The translations under genes and the position numbers were made by a program. The notes below the pieces were generated by a model, which had not been told where the DNA came from, ran no database searches, and worked only from the letters and a program-made list of their open reading frames with translations. This document shows, piece after piece, positions 42,501 through 53,612 of a stretch of DNA of 64,000 nucleotides (positions within the stretch are counted from its first letter, which is position 1; each line of letters begins with the position of its first letter). Source of the DNA: Rhizodiscina lignyota (Eukaryota > Ascomycota > Dothideomycetes > Aulographales > Rhizodiscinaceae); NCBI GenBank assembly GCA_010015805.1, contig ML978125.1, positions 372,001 through 436,000 on the forward strand, written 5' to 3'.

Positions 42501-44491
42501 TCGAGGCCAAGCTGGTCAACGAGATCTTTCATCGCTTGGTTCGCTGCGTCGCCGGGAACGACCTTGACACGGCCGAGAACAGTCTCTCCGTCGTTGTCGA
42601 TAACCTCTCCCTTCGCGTTGACCTTCTTGCCTGCACACTTCGCTGGGTCGCCGTCGATGAGCTCGCCAATTTCCTCGCCATCACCATCAAGGATCTTGCC
42701 CTTCTTGTTCACCTTAAGGCCGTCTAAGATCCTGAGATCAGGCGTGAAGCTCGTGGCAGCACCTTCGACTTCGGCAAGCTTCTCAGCAGCACCCTCTGCG
42801 AGCTCGACGCGGCCGAGGATATTGCCATCAGCATCAACGACCTCTCCTTGGTCATTGACAGTGAGACCCTTGACGCCTTTGATCTGGTCCATGTCGCCTT
42901 CAGCAACTTCGCCAAGGACGTTTCCAGCCTCGTCGACAATCTGGCCTTGACTGTCAACCTCCATGCCTTCGAGAGCCTCGACGCCAGGAAGCTCAGGGGT
43001 AGCGCCTTCAACGCCATCGACGGCTTCTCCGGCTTCATCGGCAACGCCGTCGGCTTGCTCGCCGACACCATCGACAGCTTCGTCAACACCATCGACGTCG
43101 ACACCATTTTCGGCAGTATCTCCTGCCGTTTCGTAGAGGCCGGCAGCGTCTGCGTGGACTTTGGCGCGGCCAATGACATTGCCCTCATCGTCAAGGAACT
43201 CGCCGTTTTCGTTCGCAGTCAAGCCCTGGAGGTCTGCTGGGTTGCCTTCGATCAGTTGACCGACTGTATCGCCATCCTCGTTGTACATCAAGCCAGTAGG
43301 GTCAACCGTAAGGCCTTCAAGGATTTCCACGCCGGGAAGGTTGCCAGCGGCATCTTCAGCTTGCCGCTGAGCCTCGTCCTTCATCTGCTCGAGTTTTTCT
43401 GGGAGGACTTCTGTACGTCCGACAAGATCGCCATCGTCGTCGAGAATTTCGCCGTCGTCGCCGATAACGTAGCCAGCGAGGTCCTCAGCGTCGCCCTCCA
43501 CGAGCCTGCCAATGACATTGCCCTCATTGTCGAGGACGTTGCCATCTTCTTGGACTTCGAGGCCCTTGAGGATCTCAATGCCGGGAATATCGATGTCGCC
43601 AGTTGCGTCCTCAGCAGCATCTTTGGCGTCGTCCACAGCACCGTCAGCGGTATCTTTAGCATCTTCCGCAGTCCCTCCGGCGGTCTCTTGGAGGTCAGCT
43701 GCGCCGTCTTCAACTGCACCCTTTGGATCTTGGGTGGCCTTGCCGGCAAGATCTTGTCCCTGGTCAGCTGCACCCTGTGCAAGATCCTTCGCGCCACTCG
43801 TGATACCACCAACTGCACCGCCTTGGCCTTCACCCTCCTCGTCGTCCTCATCGTCGTCTTCCTCTTCCTCCTCTTCCTCTTCGCCACCGATATCGCCAGC
43901 CTTTTCGGTGGCGTCATCGGCAGTGTCTTCAACTTCCTCTTCGACATCGCCAGCGGCGCCCTCGGCCGTCTCCTGTGCGCCAGCAGCCGTGTCTTCAGCT
44001 TCTTCGACAGGCTTTGGCTCAACCGATCCGAGAGGGCCACCTTCGTCGTCAGCATCGCCAGCTTCGCTGGTGTCCTTCATCTCAACGGTACTTGGCTCAG
44101 GCGCTTGCCTGCTGACCTTCCGGCCGGCGGACCTGGCTGCACCTGTTGCACTGCCTACCGAAGGCGTTTCTGTTTCTGGTTTTTGCACGGCTGGAGCCTT
44201 TGGCGTGCCGAGTTTTCGGGGCCCAGCTCTTGGTGCAGTCGATGTCCCTTGTGATGCTTGCTCACCTAGACTGGAGACGTCGCTGCTTTGGGGCTTTCTT
44301 CCCAACTTCGTGGGTGTCTTGGGCAGACCGCCTCCTGCCTTACCGGCTGCTGGTGATGGTGCCATGCTTAAGCTTGATTTCGACTCGCGGATTGTGCGAG
44401 CTGGAGTGGTGTTTTTGGAGCTTTGGGGAGATGTTCTGTTTGGTGTGGGGGGAAAGGAATAGTACTGGTATGAAGAAGGATTGCTGCTCAT
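39544..44491 (-). CDS. large DUF3659-repeat protein with C-terminal DUF6987-like domain
   Basis: Exons 44491-40184 and 40128-39544 (55-nt intron, GTAAGT donor, phase 0) give 1630 aa. Residues 1-150 are Ser/Pro-rich and basic; 150-300 are acidic/Ala-rich with LEA-like amphipathic repeats (AEDAKDTADGAVDDAKDAAE). From about 300 to 1388 there are fourteen units of about 60-75 residues of the form LxGLxVNKxGxVxDxDGNxVG...GxxVGRxE, the DUF3659 repeat. The C-terminus (about 1435-1630) is a conserved helical domain ending in a Gly/Leu-rich amphipathic stretch (LLLAGVLGLVGKLLNGLGLG) and a Lys-rich tail. Such 'LEA domain' proteins are fungus-specific; a structural or organelle/septum-tethering role is possible but unproven here. 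ATG 44491 is the first in frame. Confidence 0.92.
40330..43590 (-). repeat. fourteen DUF3659 coding repeats
   Basis: Units differ in sequence but share VNKxG, DxDGxxxG, EGD and xGR/GH anchors. From unit 7 to unit 13 two types alternate: a FAGLEGL...GHAE type and a DLSILxG...GRxELIP type joined by a KPEGP linker, so the later part repeats as pairs of about 120-125 residues. Confidence 0.8.
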
Positions 44492-46340
44492 ATAATTCTC
44501 GTCATGCAAGAGAGCTCAATTGTATACGCTCTTCGATTTCAATTGATAGAGCGTGTGTAGAGAAAACTGTGATTTTTGGATGAGAATCCCAGAGCAGGGC
44601 AATTTTGAATAAATGGGATGGCAGCACTATAGCGCCAGACGATGACGTCGCCACTTTCCCAAGCTCCCTTCCTCCTTACAGGGGAGCTTAAGCTCGCGCC
44701 TCAGTTTTGGCTGGGATCCATCGAGACTTGCATGGGAAAACTTGTTTTGAAGATTGCCATTTGCTGCAGAGCGGTAACGCGAGGCCACCGTGCCACGGGT
44801 AGTGGCTGTTACCATGACATCAACGCGACTGGGGGCGACAAGGGTTCGCATGGCATTTCGCGCGATCGTCGAGCTGTGGCTTGTGGGTGGCCATCGTCGA
44901 TTTCGCACGCTGGGAGCTCCCAGCGGCCAATGACGGATGGCAAAGTTTGTCGAGCTGTGGGGCGATCTGCAGCCAGAGCGCACAATTTGTGGTGTGAGAC
45001 ATCTGTTCTGGACCTTTCCGTCTCATCTGGAGGGGTTTGAGCGGATGGACAAAGGAGTGGCGTAACTCCCTCCGTACACTGCAGGAGAGGGCATCAAATG
45101 TGCAGCCGATATATCACTCTTGAGATATGAACAACATGATTGTAAGGAGATGCTTCGTACCGTGATTGACTTGGACTTTACAAAATTTGCATCGGAGGGC
45201 CCCAGTTTGCTCGAGGGGCGCGCGTCAGCGTCTGTAGGAATGCGGAGATTTCGATTTCAGAGGGCACGTCCCCATGTCGGCTGGAAGCAAAAAGCGGCTT
45301 GACTTGACTCGTAATAGTGCATCATCGGTGGCTGCACGATGCCCTTCGATTGGAGCATGCTCGCGGAGTCATCCCCGGTCTCAGTCTGCATCAGAGCGAT
45401 GCTTTTTACACAACTTGTCTGTCTCAACTTGGCGAAGCGTGAGAAAAAGCTTTCCCAGAACAGATGCGGCCACCCAAAAAGCCTCGCATGATAGGTACCC
45501 TGCAGCGTACATCACAGTTCGTATCCCTTCATCTTGCTGAATGAGCGGCGGATTGCTCAAAGGAGGATCGATGAATTGACCTCCCCGCACCCACAGCGAC
45601 CTGAGGTCAATTGTTGACGATCATCGACGGACTGAGCTATTGAATGCTGGTAGCGACGGTTACACCATTGGCCCATGGTCGTGATAGCGTCCGTCTTTGA
45701 CGTGAGCTGCCGGGAGCTGTGGCTAGGCTCCTCATGACGTCAGTCAGGAGTGCGAAAGGGCTGTGGAACTGTGGAGCAGCTCACAAAAGTTGGAAAAAGG
45801 GACGCCGGCCAAAATTTGATGACATCGAGACCCTTCCAAAAAGCCTGCTGCATGCAAGCTGCACTGGTGGGAGATCGCTGGTGTTTGAGGGTACTTTGGT
45901 ACCCCTCGCTACCTAAAGTGCCGTGACTACATCGACCAAGGGCAACCACAATGCTCTCCTTTGTCCTTTGGCCGCCGAGCCACGTCGATTCCACGTGCTA
46001 ATACGGACTAGAAACACTATACTGATTCGCATTCTGGAACACTACAAGCGCTTACTCCGGCCATTCCCGCCGTGGTACCGGGTGGGAGTGATGGAGCCAC
46101 ACCATTGGAAATGTGATTTTGAGTGCAAGAGTACCCAAACTGGCGGCCTTCACGCATCTTCAAACATGAGTTCCACGAGGAGTCCTCCAAAATGTTGCAG
46201 TCGGCATCCTCTGCGAGTTGTGATGTCACGTCATCATGAGCTCGAGGGAAAACTGAAACAACAATGCAAAGTACGAATGCTCTTGTAATTGCCTGGCAAT
46301 AGAGCACAGCAGCTTTTTCGCCAAATACAAAATTGATAAG
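44492..46340. other. long gene-free stretch
   Basis: 1.85 kb upstream of the DUF3659 gene. Short frames on both strands have no family features. No gene is supported. Confidence 0.4.
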
Positions 46341-46498
46341 CTATCCCCCTTAGCGCTAGGGCTTTCTCGGCCTCGGTACAGAAGTACCCTGCATCACGGG
46401 GCCCCCGGCACCCAGTCCCACCCACATCTGGGTGCCCTAACCCCCCGGAATTTAGGTACTAAAACCGTGAATGCCAGGTTTAGTGCTAAGGGGGATAG
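46341..46498. mobile_element. MITE-like element with 18-bp terminal inverted repeats
   Basis: The ends CTATCCCCCTTAGCGCTA (46341-46358) and TAGTGCTAAGGGGGATAG (46481-46498) are inverted copies with one mismatch. Both can be read as a TCCCCCTTAGC-type terminus next to a TA dinucleotide, the target duplication typical of Tc1/mariner-pogo elements. The 158-bp body has no open frame and contains a second inverted repeat (GGCACCCAG ... CTGGGTGCC) plus C-rich runs. Such a size and structure suit a non-autonomous miniature element; the mobilising family is unknown. Confidence 0.6.
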
Positions 46499-46731
46499 TA
46501 ACAACTGCTTAATCATGGGGAGAAGCATCGTCTACAGCATATCAACCAGCACAGGTTAATGTCAAGTTCAGGATACGTGCAACTTACACATTCAGCTGGA
46601 GTAAACTATGAACAGTCATGAGGGAGCAGAACTCCATGGTGCGTCCCATCTAGGGTATAAGGTAAGCGTTAGATTAATCGTTAGACTCATAGTAGTTGAA
46701 ATAGAGAGCGCTCGGCGAATTGATGCGACGT

Positions 46732-47757
46732 TCAGTCGAGATATAAGCGGTCAAGGAGACTGTATGACTTTTCTGGACCATTGAATCTACTGGACTGTGG
46801 TTGTTTTGCAGGGGACGCCGAGCGTGCGTCTCGTTGTCTGTTCGTCGACGAATCTCTCTGCATAGCTCTCTGCTTGTCGTCTGCCAATTTTGCAAGATTT
46901 TCGACAAATTTCACCCGAGCTTTCTCCTCCGACGTGCCTTTCCACACCTGTGCCAAGTCTCGTAGAGCTTGAATTCGCGTCATGGCTGCTTCGTGGCCGT
47001 CGTGATTTGGTGTTGTTCCAGCTACCAGGTCGGCGATCTCCTTCCGAAGCTTCTCAGCGTACTCTCGACCTTTTTCTTCTCGACTCTGACTATCAGCGCC
47101 AGGCTCTGGAGCAGAGACTGATATCAGTGAAGAGGTCAGGGAGAGCTCTGACGGTGGGATGGTCCATTGCATAGCTTCGCCGAAGATTTTAATTACGCTC
47201 TCCAGCCGGGCTCTCACTTGAGTCAGCGTACGTAGCTGGCTCAGATAAGGTGCCGAGGGTGTAGTGACAAGATCTTCAGAGCCGTTGAATTTGGCCTCAA
47301 TCGCGGCTTTGGCTCTTGTGCTTTCCGGGCTTTTTCGTGCGCTAGGGCTCCCGATCGCATCCACCCTGCCGGTATCTAGGCCTTGGGGTACAAATTTTGC
47401 AATGTCGTGCTCCAGCCCTTCGGTCAAGGTTTCCGACAATCCTAGAGTCTCTCCTCTGAGGACTTCGACCTGGTAAGCTAGTCGTCCGCCGCTCCGAAGA
47501 ATGTCGTCGGTCATTTGGGTAAGAATGTTCGACAAACGTGAGGTCTGAGTATTGAGCTGGGACAAGAGGTTTTGTGTCTGCGATGAAAGTTCCGAGAGAG
47601 ACACCGAATTGAGTTTTACTGCTGGATTCGCGCCTGACGATAATGCCGATGACAACCCGGGAAGAGACTCATTCAGGTACGCAGCTGGATCGAACGACGT
47701 CTGCAGGAACGGCTCAAGGAAGGGCTCGGAAACGTGGGGAGATTTTGCTTTCGCCAT
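46732..47757 (-). CDS. coiled-coil protein, possible COG complex component
   Basis: Single exon, 341 aa from ATG 47757 (MAKAKSPHVSEPFLEPFLQT). FDPAAYLNESLPGLSSA is followed by a long heptad-rich helix (SLSELSSQTQNLLSQLNTQT ... LAYQVEVLRGETLGLSETL), the kind of N-terminal coiled coil found in tethering-complex subunits. Later segments (LRTLTQVRARLESVIKIFGE, AMQWTIPP) are also helical. The C-terminus is basic and Ser-rich. I recall ascomycete homologs annotated as a small Cog7-like Golgi tethering subunit, but the similarity cannot be confirmed here. The gene itself is well supported by a clean frame and conserved-looking composition; the function is tentative. Confidence 0.75.
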   Translation of the reverse strand: MAKAKSPHVSEPFLEPFLQTSFDPAAYLNESLPGLSSALSSGANPAVKLNSVSLSELSSQTQNLLSQLNTQTSRLSNILTQMTDDILRSGGRLAYQVEVLRGETLGLSETLTEGLEHDIAKFVPQGLDTGRVDAIGSPSARKSPESTRAKAAIEAKFNGSEDLVTTPSAPYLSQLRTLTQVRARLESVIKIFGEAMQWTIPPSELSLTSSLISVSAPEPGADSQSREEKGREYAEKLRKEIADLVAGTTPNHDGHEAAMTRIQALRDLAQVWKGTSEEKARVKFVENLAKLADDKQRAMQRDSSTNRQRDARSASPAKQPQSSRFNGPEKSYSLLDRLYLD

Positions 47758-48511
47758 GGCTGCGAATGTCAAGCCGTTGGTTGGGTTTTCAAGCTGTGGC
47801 AGTGAACATCAGAGTGAAGCACGCCAGGACGCGCGCTTACGTAGTGCGAACAGGGTCTGCATGTGAATGCTTATAGAATAAGCGCGCGCCTGTGCATCGC
47901 CTACCGCGGCAGCATTTTATCTACACAGGGAACGGGGCTTGGTCATATTTAGCCATGCGCAAGGCAGCCTCAGGGCAGGCGCAGTTTGCTGCCTGTACTG
48001 ACCGGCCAAGTCACACGTAGTTAAAGAATGGTAAGAAGACGTGTCAAACCACTTCATATAAAGCCTTCTCAGTGACTGTATCGCGAAAAGCTCAGACTGC
48101 CCCTCCAATCATCGTGTTGTTCGCGTTTGTTGACCAATTGACGCGCGTGGGTTGTACGACGTGAAGCACTGCACCGCCCGCATCATGGTGAATTAACACT
48201 CCAACACCAGGCTTCGGTTCTTCCCGTTCACGCCGCTGTGTCATAGCTCATCAACTGTTTATTTTCCCGCGACCATCAACTTTCTCCTCTCTTCTCTACA
48301 ACCTTCTCCCACCACCACTTCACAACACTTCTTTTAGAGTAACGCGCTGTGGCTCAGCATTGCACCACAACCTTGGTGAGGCTTTTGCATCGCGTGGGGG
48401 AGTTCCACCTTGACCGAAGTCAGCGCTTCACTGCTATACGACTGGAGAATAAAGTCATATCTCGAACACTTACCTTGAACGGTTTGGAGGCACACTCCTG
48501 TTTCAGGCAGG
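47758..48511. promoter_or_regulatory. divergent region before the PARP-E2 gene
   Basis: 754 bp between divergent starts. About 48250-48330 is strongly pyrimidine-rich, resembling a fungal transcription start region for the + strand gene. Confidence 0.4.
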
Positions 48512-51500
48512 ATGCCTCGCAAACAGTATCTGAGCGACTTTCAAGCTGTCGCTGAACAGACGCAGATCGTGGGGATTCTAAACATTCGCCCGTCAGATGA
48601 ATCTGGTCAATTCCACTTTGACCTTCAGCTGGAGCGAGATGGCCCTAGCTACGAGATCACGGTTCTGGTGTCAGACATCTCCGACTATCCCACGGAACAC
48701 GCCTATTACCTGATGGGAGAAGATAGTATGCCAAAACATATGGCCGCCACCTTTGAGCGCCTTTCTTTGTCCCACGCTGGACAGACTCTGAAAGAGCTGT
48801 TACAAAGCATGTCGGATACATTGCGTTCGCTCGACCTTGAAGGAGACACGCCGATGCCGGATTCTCAGCCCGAGGATTACGAAGACTACGAAGACGGCGA
48901 AGACGACGACTCGATTGACGATTTCGACGAGGCCGCCTTTGACACGGTACCTACCAAAGTATCATCGCACTCCTCCACAACTGCGATCGTCCCAGCGACT
49001 CCGCGTTTCCAATCGCGCATCCGAGCCGACCTCATGCTTGCAAAGTCTGCAGGTTTTAAGATTGGCTGCCATGGCGGTCTGCTCGATGGATTGTCGTGCT
49101 ACGTCAGCGTTTCCTGTCGCATTGCAAAGCTTGGAGTCTCTGAAGAAGCAATGCAAGCCTGGCAAGTCAACGCAAACGACTATCTTATCTTGGTCATGTT
49201 CTTCCCGAACGGTTACAGGAGCGTGGAGGATCTGAGGATGATGGACACCGTGCAACAGCGCCGCAGCGTCAAGTTTAGCGTAGGAATCAGTCACTCGAAC
49301 TACAAGCCGACATTGGATGAAGCAGTCAAGGCTTTCAACCCTGTCTCGGTAGAGGATCAAGCCAAGGAGGAGGCAGCGCGGGCCTCACAAGGGCAATCCG
49401 CATTCCGAGGCTTCGAGTCTTGCTTCATTTCTCGACCTCTCAATCAACTCCTCAACGATCGCCTTCTGCGACTCGTGTTCTACCGAGAAGTCGGCTTGTC
49501 ATGGTCAGGCGCAGAGCAGTTCTACAACGACCACCAAGGCATGCAATATGGCTTTTCAGAAGAGGTGGCGGATGACAAGTACATGTATCCCGAACCAGAC
49601 TCTACAGCTTACCCGGCTCTCGTCACCCAAGACCATATTGGAGATACGAGGCGGATGAGAGACGTTTCATTTCCACTTGCAGCCATGCAGTTCCTCTTGC
49701 GACACTTTGTACGCTGCACGGAGTTTTGCTTGGTTTGCCATTGCAAGCTCGACACTGACCTCGAGGCAATCAAACCTTACGTTTGCGAGAAACCGCTCTG
49801 CTTGTATCAGTACATGTCTCTTGTAAGTCACGCTAACCACCTGTGGGAGCACTAGTACAACAAAGTCTGACAACGTATCATAGGGTTTTGGTCCTAGCAT
49901 CGAGCACGAAATAGTCACTCAGCCGAATGTCGTCGATCTCCTCATCAGCCTCTGCCATCTTGCTGCTTCCTCCCACGGCAAGTTGGAGGTCTTCCCAGTG
50001 GGACTGGGACTCCAGGTTCCTCCAATATGGCCATTGGAAGCGGATTACCCTGGAGCAGCTGGAAGTCGTGCATCAAAGGATAAGTCTGCGGAGTTTCCTC
50101 CTCGCCCAACGGGTTACAATGCGAAATTCAACCGCGCTACATTGGAGCTGCTTTTCGACTCAAACGACAAGTGCCCCGTTCGAGCTGGTGATTGGATCGT
50201 CTTTCCGAAGTCCGACAAGAGCGAGACTGACCTCCATTGCCGAATCGGTTCCACCAATTATTTCCCAACCGTTTCCGTATCAGAGCCCATTCCGAGCTAC
50301 TCAGATATAGAAAAAATACGAGCATTAACTGAGCAGAAAGCCAGCCAGACAAAGCAAAGAAAGCCCGAGACCCCGGCTCCTACCCCAAGCTTCGAGTCCG
50401 CTACTTTCTACCTCTACGATCTCAACTTTGACGAGGCCAATGATGTCTGGAAGCGTGCTGTCATCATTCAGTTGCTCAGTGTGCTTCCGACTGTTATGGA
50501 AATGCGCAAATACATTGTGGAGACGAGCAAGGAGCTTTCATCTTGGGTTAATCGCATCTCTCCGGCCGCCGCCGGTCTGTTGCGATGGATTATCGCGTCT
50601 AGTCGGGCGTGTATCTTCCAAGTCGATGATATCGACTCTGCAGAGGGGAAGAAGGTTACGAAAGCAGAGAATAGGATCCATGGAATGCCTGGTTGGATGC
50701 AATTCAGATTCGCTATGGGAGCTCCAGTATGTCCGACGGGCCTCCGCATGGGGAAGATGCTAATTCCTCACAGGACAAAGAACGCCGCTTCCTCCAAGAA
50801 GCCAAAAAATCTGCCGAGAAGCTTAAGCCAAAATTTCCCACCATTTTCGCGTGGCACGGTAGCATGCTGCACAATTGGCACAGCATCATCCGTGAAGGAC
50901 TCCATTACAATTATGTTGCTTCCGGCCGAGCCTTCGGCGATGGTGTTTACATGTCGCCTGATTTCCACACTAGTGTAGGCTATTCGAATCAGTATCGGAG
51001 CCATCCAGCGAACGCCTTGGTACGTCTCACGTTTCTTCCATTGATCAAAATTTTACTAACATAGTACAAGAACTTGGCCTGGCCTCAAACCCGCCTGAAT
51101 ATAAGTTCAATCGTATCCCTGCAAGAGGTCGTCAACGCGCCGCAGCAATTCAGAAGCCGTAGCCCTCACTTCGTGGTGCAACACATTGACTGGGTTCAGA
51201 CGCGCTATCTTTTCGTCAAGTGCTTCAATCCAGAGATTAAGCTGGATGAAAGCAAGACAGCTCCTATCGACGTCTTCCATCAAGATCCGACTCTGACTCC
51301 GAAGGGTGAAACTGGTGCGCGTATCGTCATTCCCGCGAGCGCCATCCCTCGATCTCGCAAAACTGACGATGTCTTAAGCCGGAATGCGCCCAAGTTGGTC
51401 GCAACGCCGTTAACGTCGTCGTTTGCATCGTCGTTTGGGAACGTGTTCGGGACCGCTGGAACTTCTGCGGATCCGATCACTCTAGATGAGGCCAAAAAGT

Positions 51501-52312
51501 CCAAAGCCGTCGGTACATCTGCAGATCCGATTGACCTGGATATCGACATGGATGATGGTGCTAGCATTGCGACGGCAGACGAGGACCGCGAGATCTTTAA
51601 GGAAGATTCTCCACCACCATGCGAACCTATTCTTCCCCAGGGCAAGGGAAAATCCAAGGCTTCGATGACAGACTTCGCCCCTGGTACGCTAGATGTGTCT
51701 TCACTTCCCATTCTCGCTCCGCCTTCCTACGCCACTCCCGGTGCTTCGAAGCGTCTTCTCAGCGATTTCAGGACCCTCGTCACCGTCCAGGATGTCACGC
51801 CGCTCCACGAGCTTGGCTGGTATATCAATCCCGACCCGGATCTCATGACGAATCTCTTCCAGTGGATTGTCGAGCTTCACTCCTTCGATCCGACCCTGCC
51901 TCTCGCCAAGGACATGAAGGCGCAAAAGATCACTTCCGTCGTCCTCGAGCTGCGCTTCGGCAAGGACTTCCCACACACGCCTCCGTTCGTTCGCGTCATC
52001 CGTCCTCGCTTCCTAGGCTTCAATCAAGGCGGAGGTGGACACGTTACACTTGGCGGTGCCATCTGCATGGAGCTTCTTACGAACACCGGCTGGACCGCCG
52101 TGTCGAGTCTCGAGAGCGTCTTGCTGCAAGTGCGCATGGCGATGAGCAGTACTGATCCGAGGCCAGCGCGCTTGGTTCCCAGTAGCCAGAATATGGATTA
52201 CGGTATTGGTGAGGCGGTGGAGGCCTACCGTCGTGCTTGCCAGGTGCATGGCTGGAAAATGCCCCCCGATCTCCTTGAGACAACTCAGGATGCACAGGCG
52301 AGTCGCTTCTGA
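48512..52312 (+). CDS. PARP-like and E2 ubiquitin-conjugating fusion protein
   Basis: Exons 48512-49822, 49884-50726, 50774-51019 and 51065-52312 (introns of 61, 47 and 45 nt, all phase 0) give 1215 aa. The N-terminal 700 residues include an acidic run (about 115-140) and a segment with CLVCHCKL near 415. A PARP catalytic domain follows: AWHGS with H746, GRAFGDGVYMSPD with Y777, and RYLFV with Y848, an H-Y-Y triad like PARP16 that suggests mono- rather than poly-ADP-ribosylation. The C-terminus (about 1035-1200) is an E2 fold of UBE2Q type: VVLELRFGKDFPHTPP, then GGAICMELLTNTGW with the candidate catalytic Cys at 1134. Fusions of this kind are known in filamentous fungi, but their substrates are not established. 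Confidence 0.9.
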
Positions 52313-53612
52313 TTTCAGAACAGCTCGAATTCTCTTACGGGCTTTCATTAGGTGTGGTTTGACTCGATCAGAGTGGAATTGAGAATCTTGCTTTGAGCAA
52401 GATGCAGTATGCGGAGGCACTTTGATTTTGATTGCATAGCGACGGCCATATGCATAGCATCTGGCGCTACGAAGTCTTGTTCTAGGTTCAGGGGCGCTAC
52501 GCAGGCGAACAGAAGAGGTGAGCATCTCAAGCAGACTGGATCAATTTCTTCCACTCTTTCGAGGCTTGAAATTTAAACCTCTACTGTTGCTAGTCGGAAG
52601 CTCTGAACCAATCATGAACAGAAGGTACAACTCTAAATTGAATGAAAACTGGATACAGATAACTTTGCGGTAACGTCCATCTTGCGCCTGTGACTCTTTG
52701 ACCCCGTGCCTCTGCTTGCTAATGCTACCATGTCATGGAGGGCGGCCTGTACTACACACCTTCCACTGCATGCCACTGCATCGGGAGGCTCTCTCGACTG
52801 GAGACAGCCTCATCTTGAAAGCACGAAAGGCAGAGAATTGTACTACTAACCATGTGGCATCTTGCTGAAACACCTCATGTCGTTGGCGCTTCCAGCCTTG
52901 TCGGAGAGACTTGTCCACGACGCTCTCCACGTGCTACCTTCTTCTCTTGAAGAGCAGCAGCCACCTATAATATCGGACGTTGTCGGCAAGGATGCTCCTT
53001 CCATCATACATGCGGGTTGACTGCAGCTAGAACTCAGAAGGCGTCCGGCTTTCGTCGGCTCAAAGGCATGATTCGTTGCTGGGAACAGGGCGCGCTGCAA
53101 CCCCTGCGGCGCGAGAGGCTGTGGGCCAGGTGAGCGCCGCCACACCTTTTCTTGCTCTCCATCCATTGCACGCCCAACGTTCAATCCAGACGCAGGGTGA
53201 TGTGACTCTCTTTTTTGCGCTCAGCCTTTCCATTCTTTCACATCTCGCGACTGTCAAACTCTTCTCGTCTGTCGCATACACCCTGAAGCACTGCGATTGA
53301 GGTTGTGCAGACTCGAAGACCGTCGCGGGGCTCCAGCCAGTCACACGAACCTGCAGCTCGCCGCGAACGTCAACAAGCTCACATACTGAGGGCTACGAGA
53401 CCGATTTCAGACGCGCCGCCCGCCTTGTCGCACCATATCTAGTATCACAGCGATATCCTTCGACTTCACCTCTCTGGCTCCTTCAGGACGTCGAAGCCGC
53501 TATCCATCCGAACCCCACAGCGCTCCGTCCCGCTCGATGCACCGCCACGATCCAGGAACCATCATCTCGTTCGGCCCATAACGCGCCCTCTATAGTTTTC
53601 AACGGGTCCCAG
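52313..53612. other. intergenic, nothing recognised
   Basis: 1.3 kb holding the PARP-E2 3' flank and the promoter/leader of the BTB gene. Short minus frames lack family features. Confidence 0.4.

Noticed and set aside
40406-44462. Long + strand open frames (up to 468 codons) opposite the DUF3659 gene
   Set aside because: They mirror a highly repetitive, codon-biased minus-strand gene; their translations are repetitive, lack family motifs and change frame repeatedly.
44642-45040. 132-codon + frame in the gene-free stretch
   Set aside because: No homolog-like features, and overlapping frames of similar size occur on the other strand.
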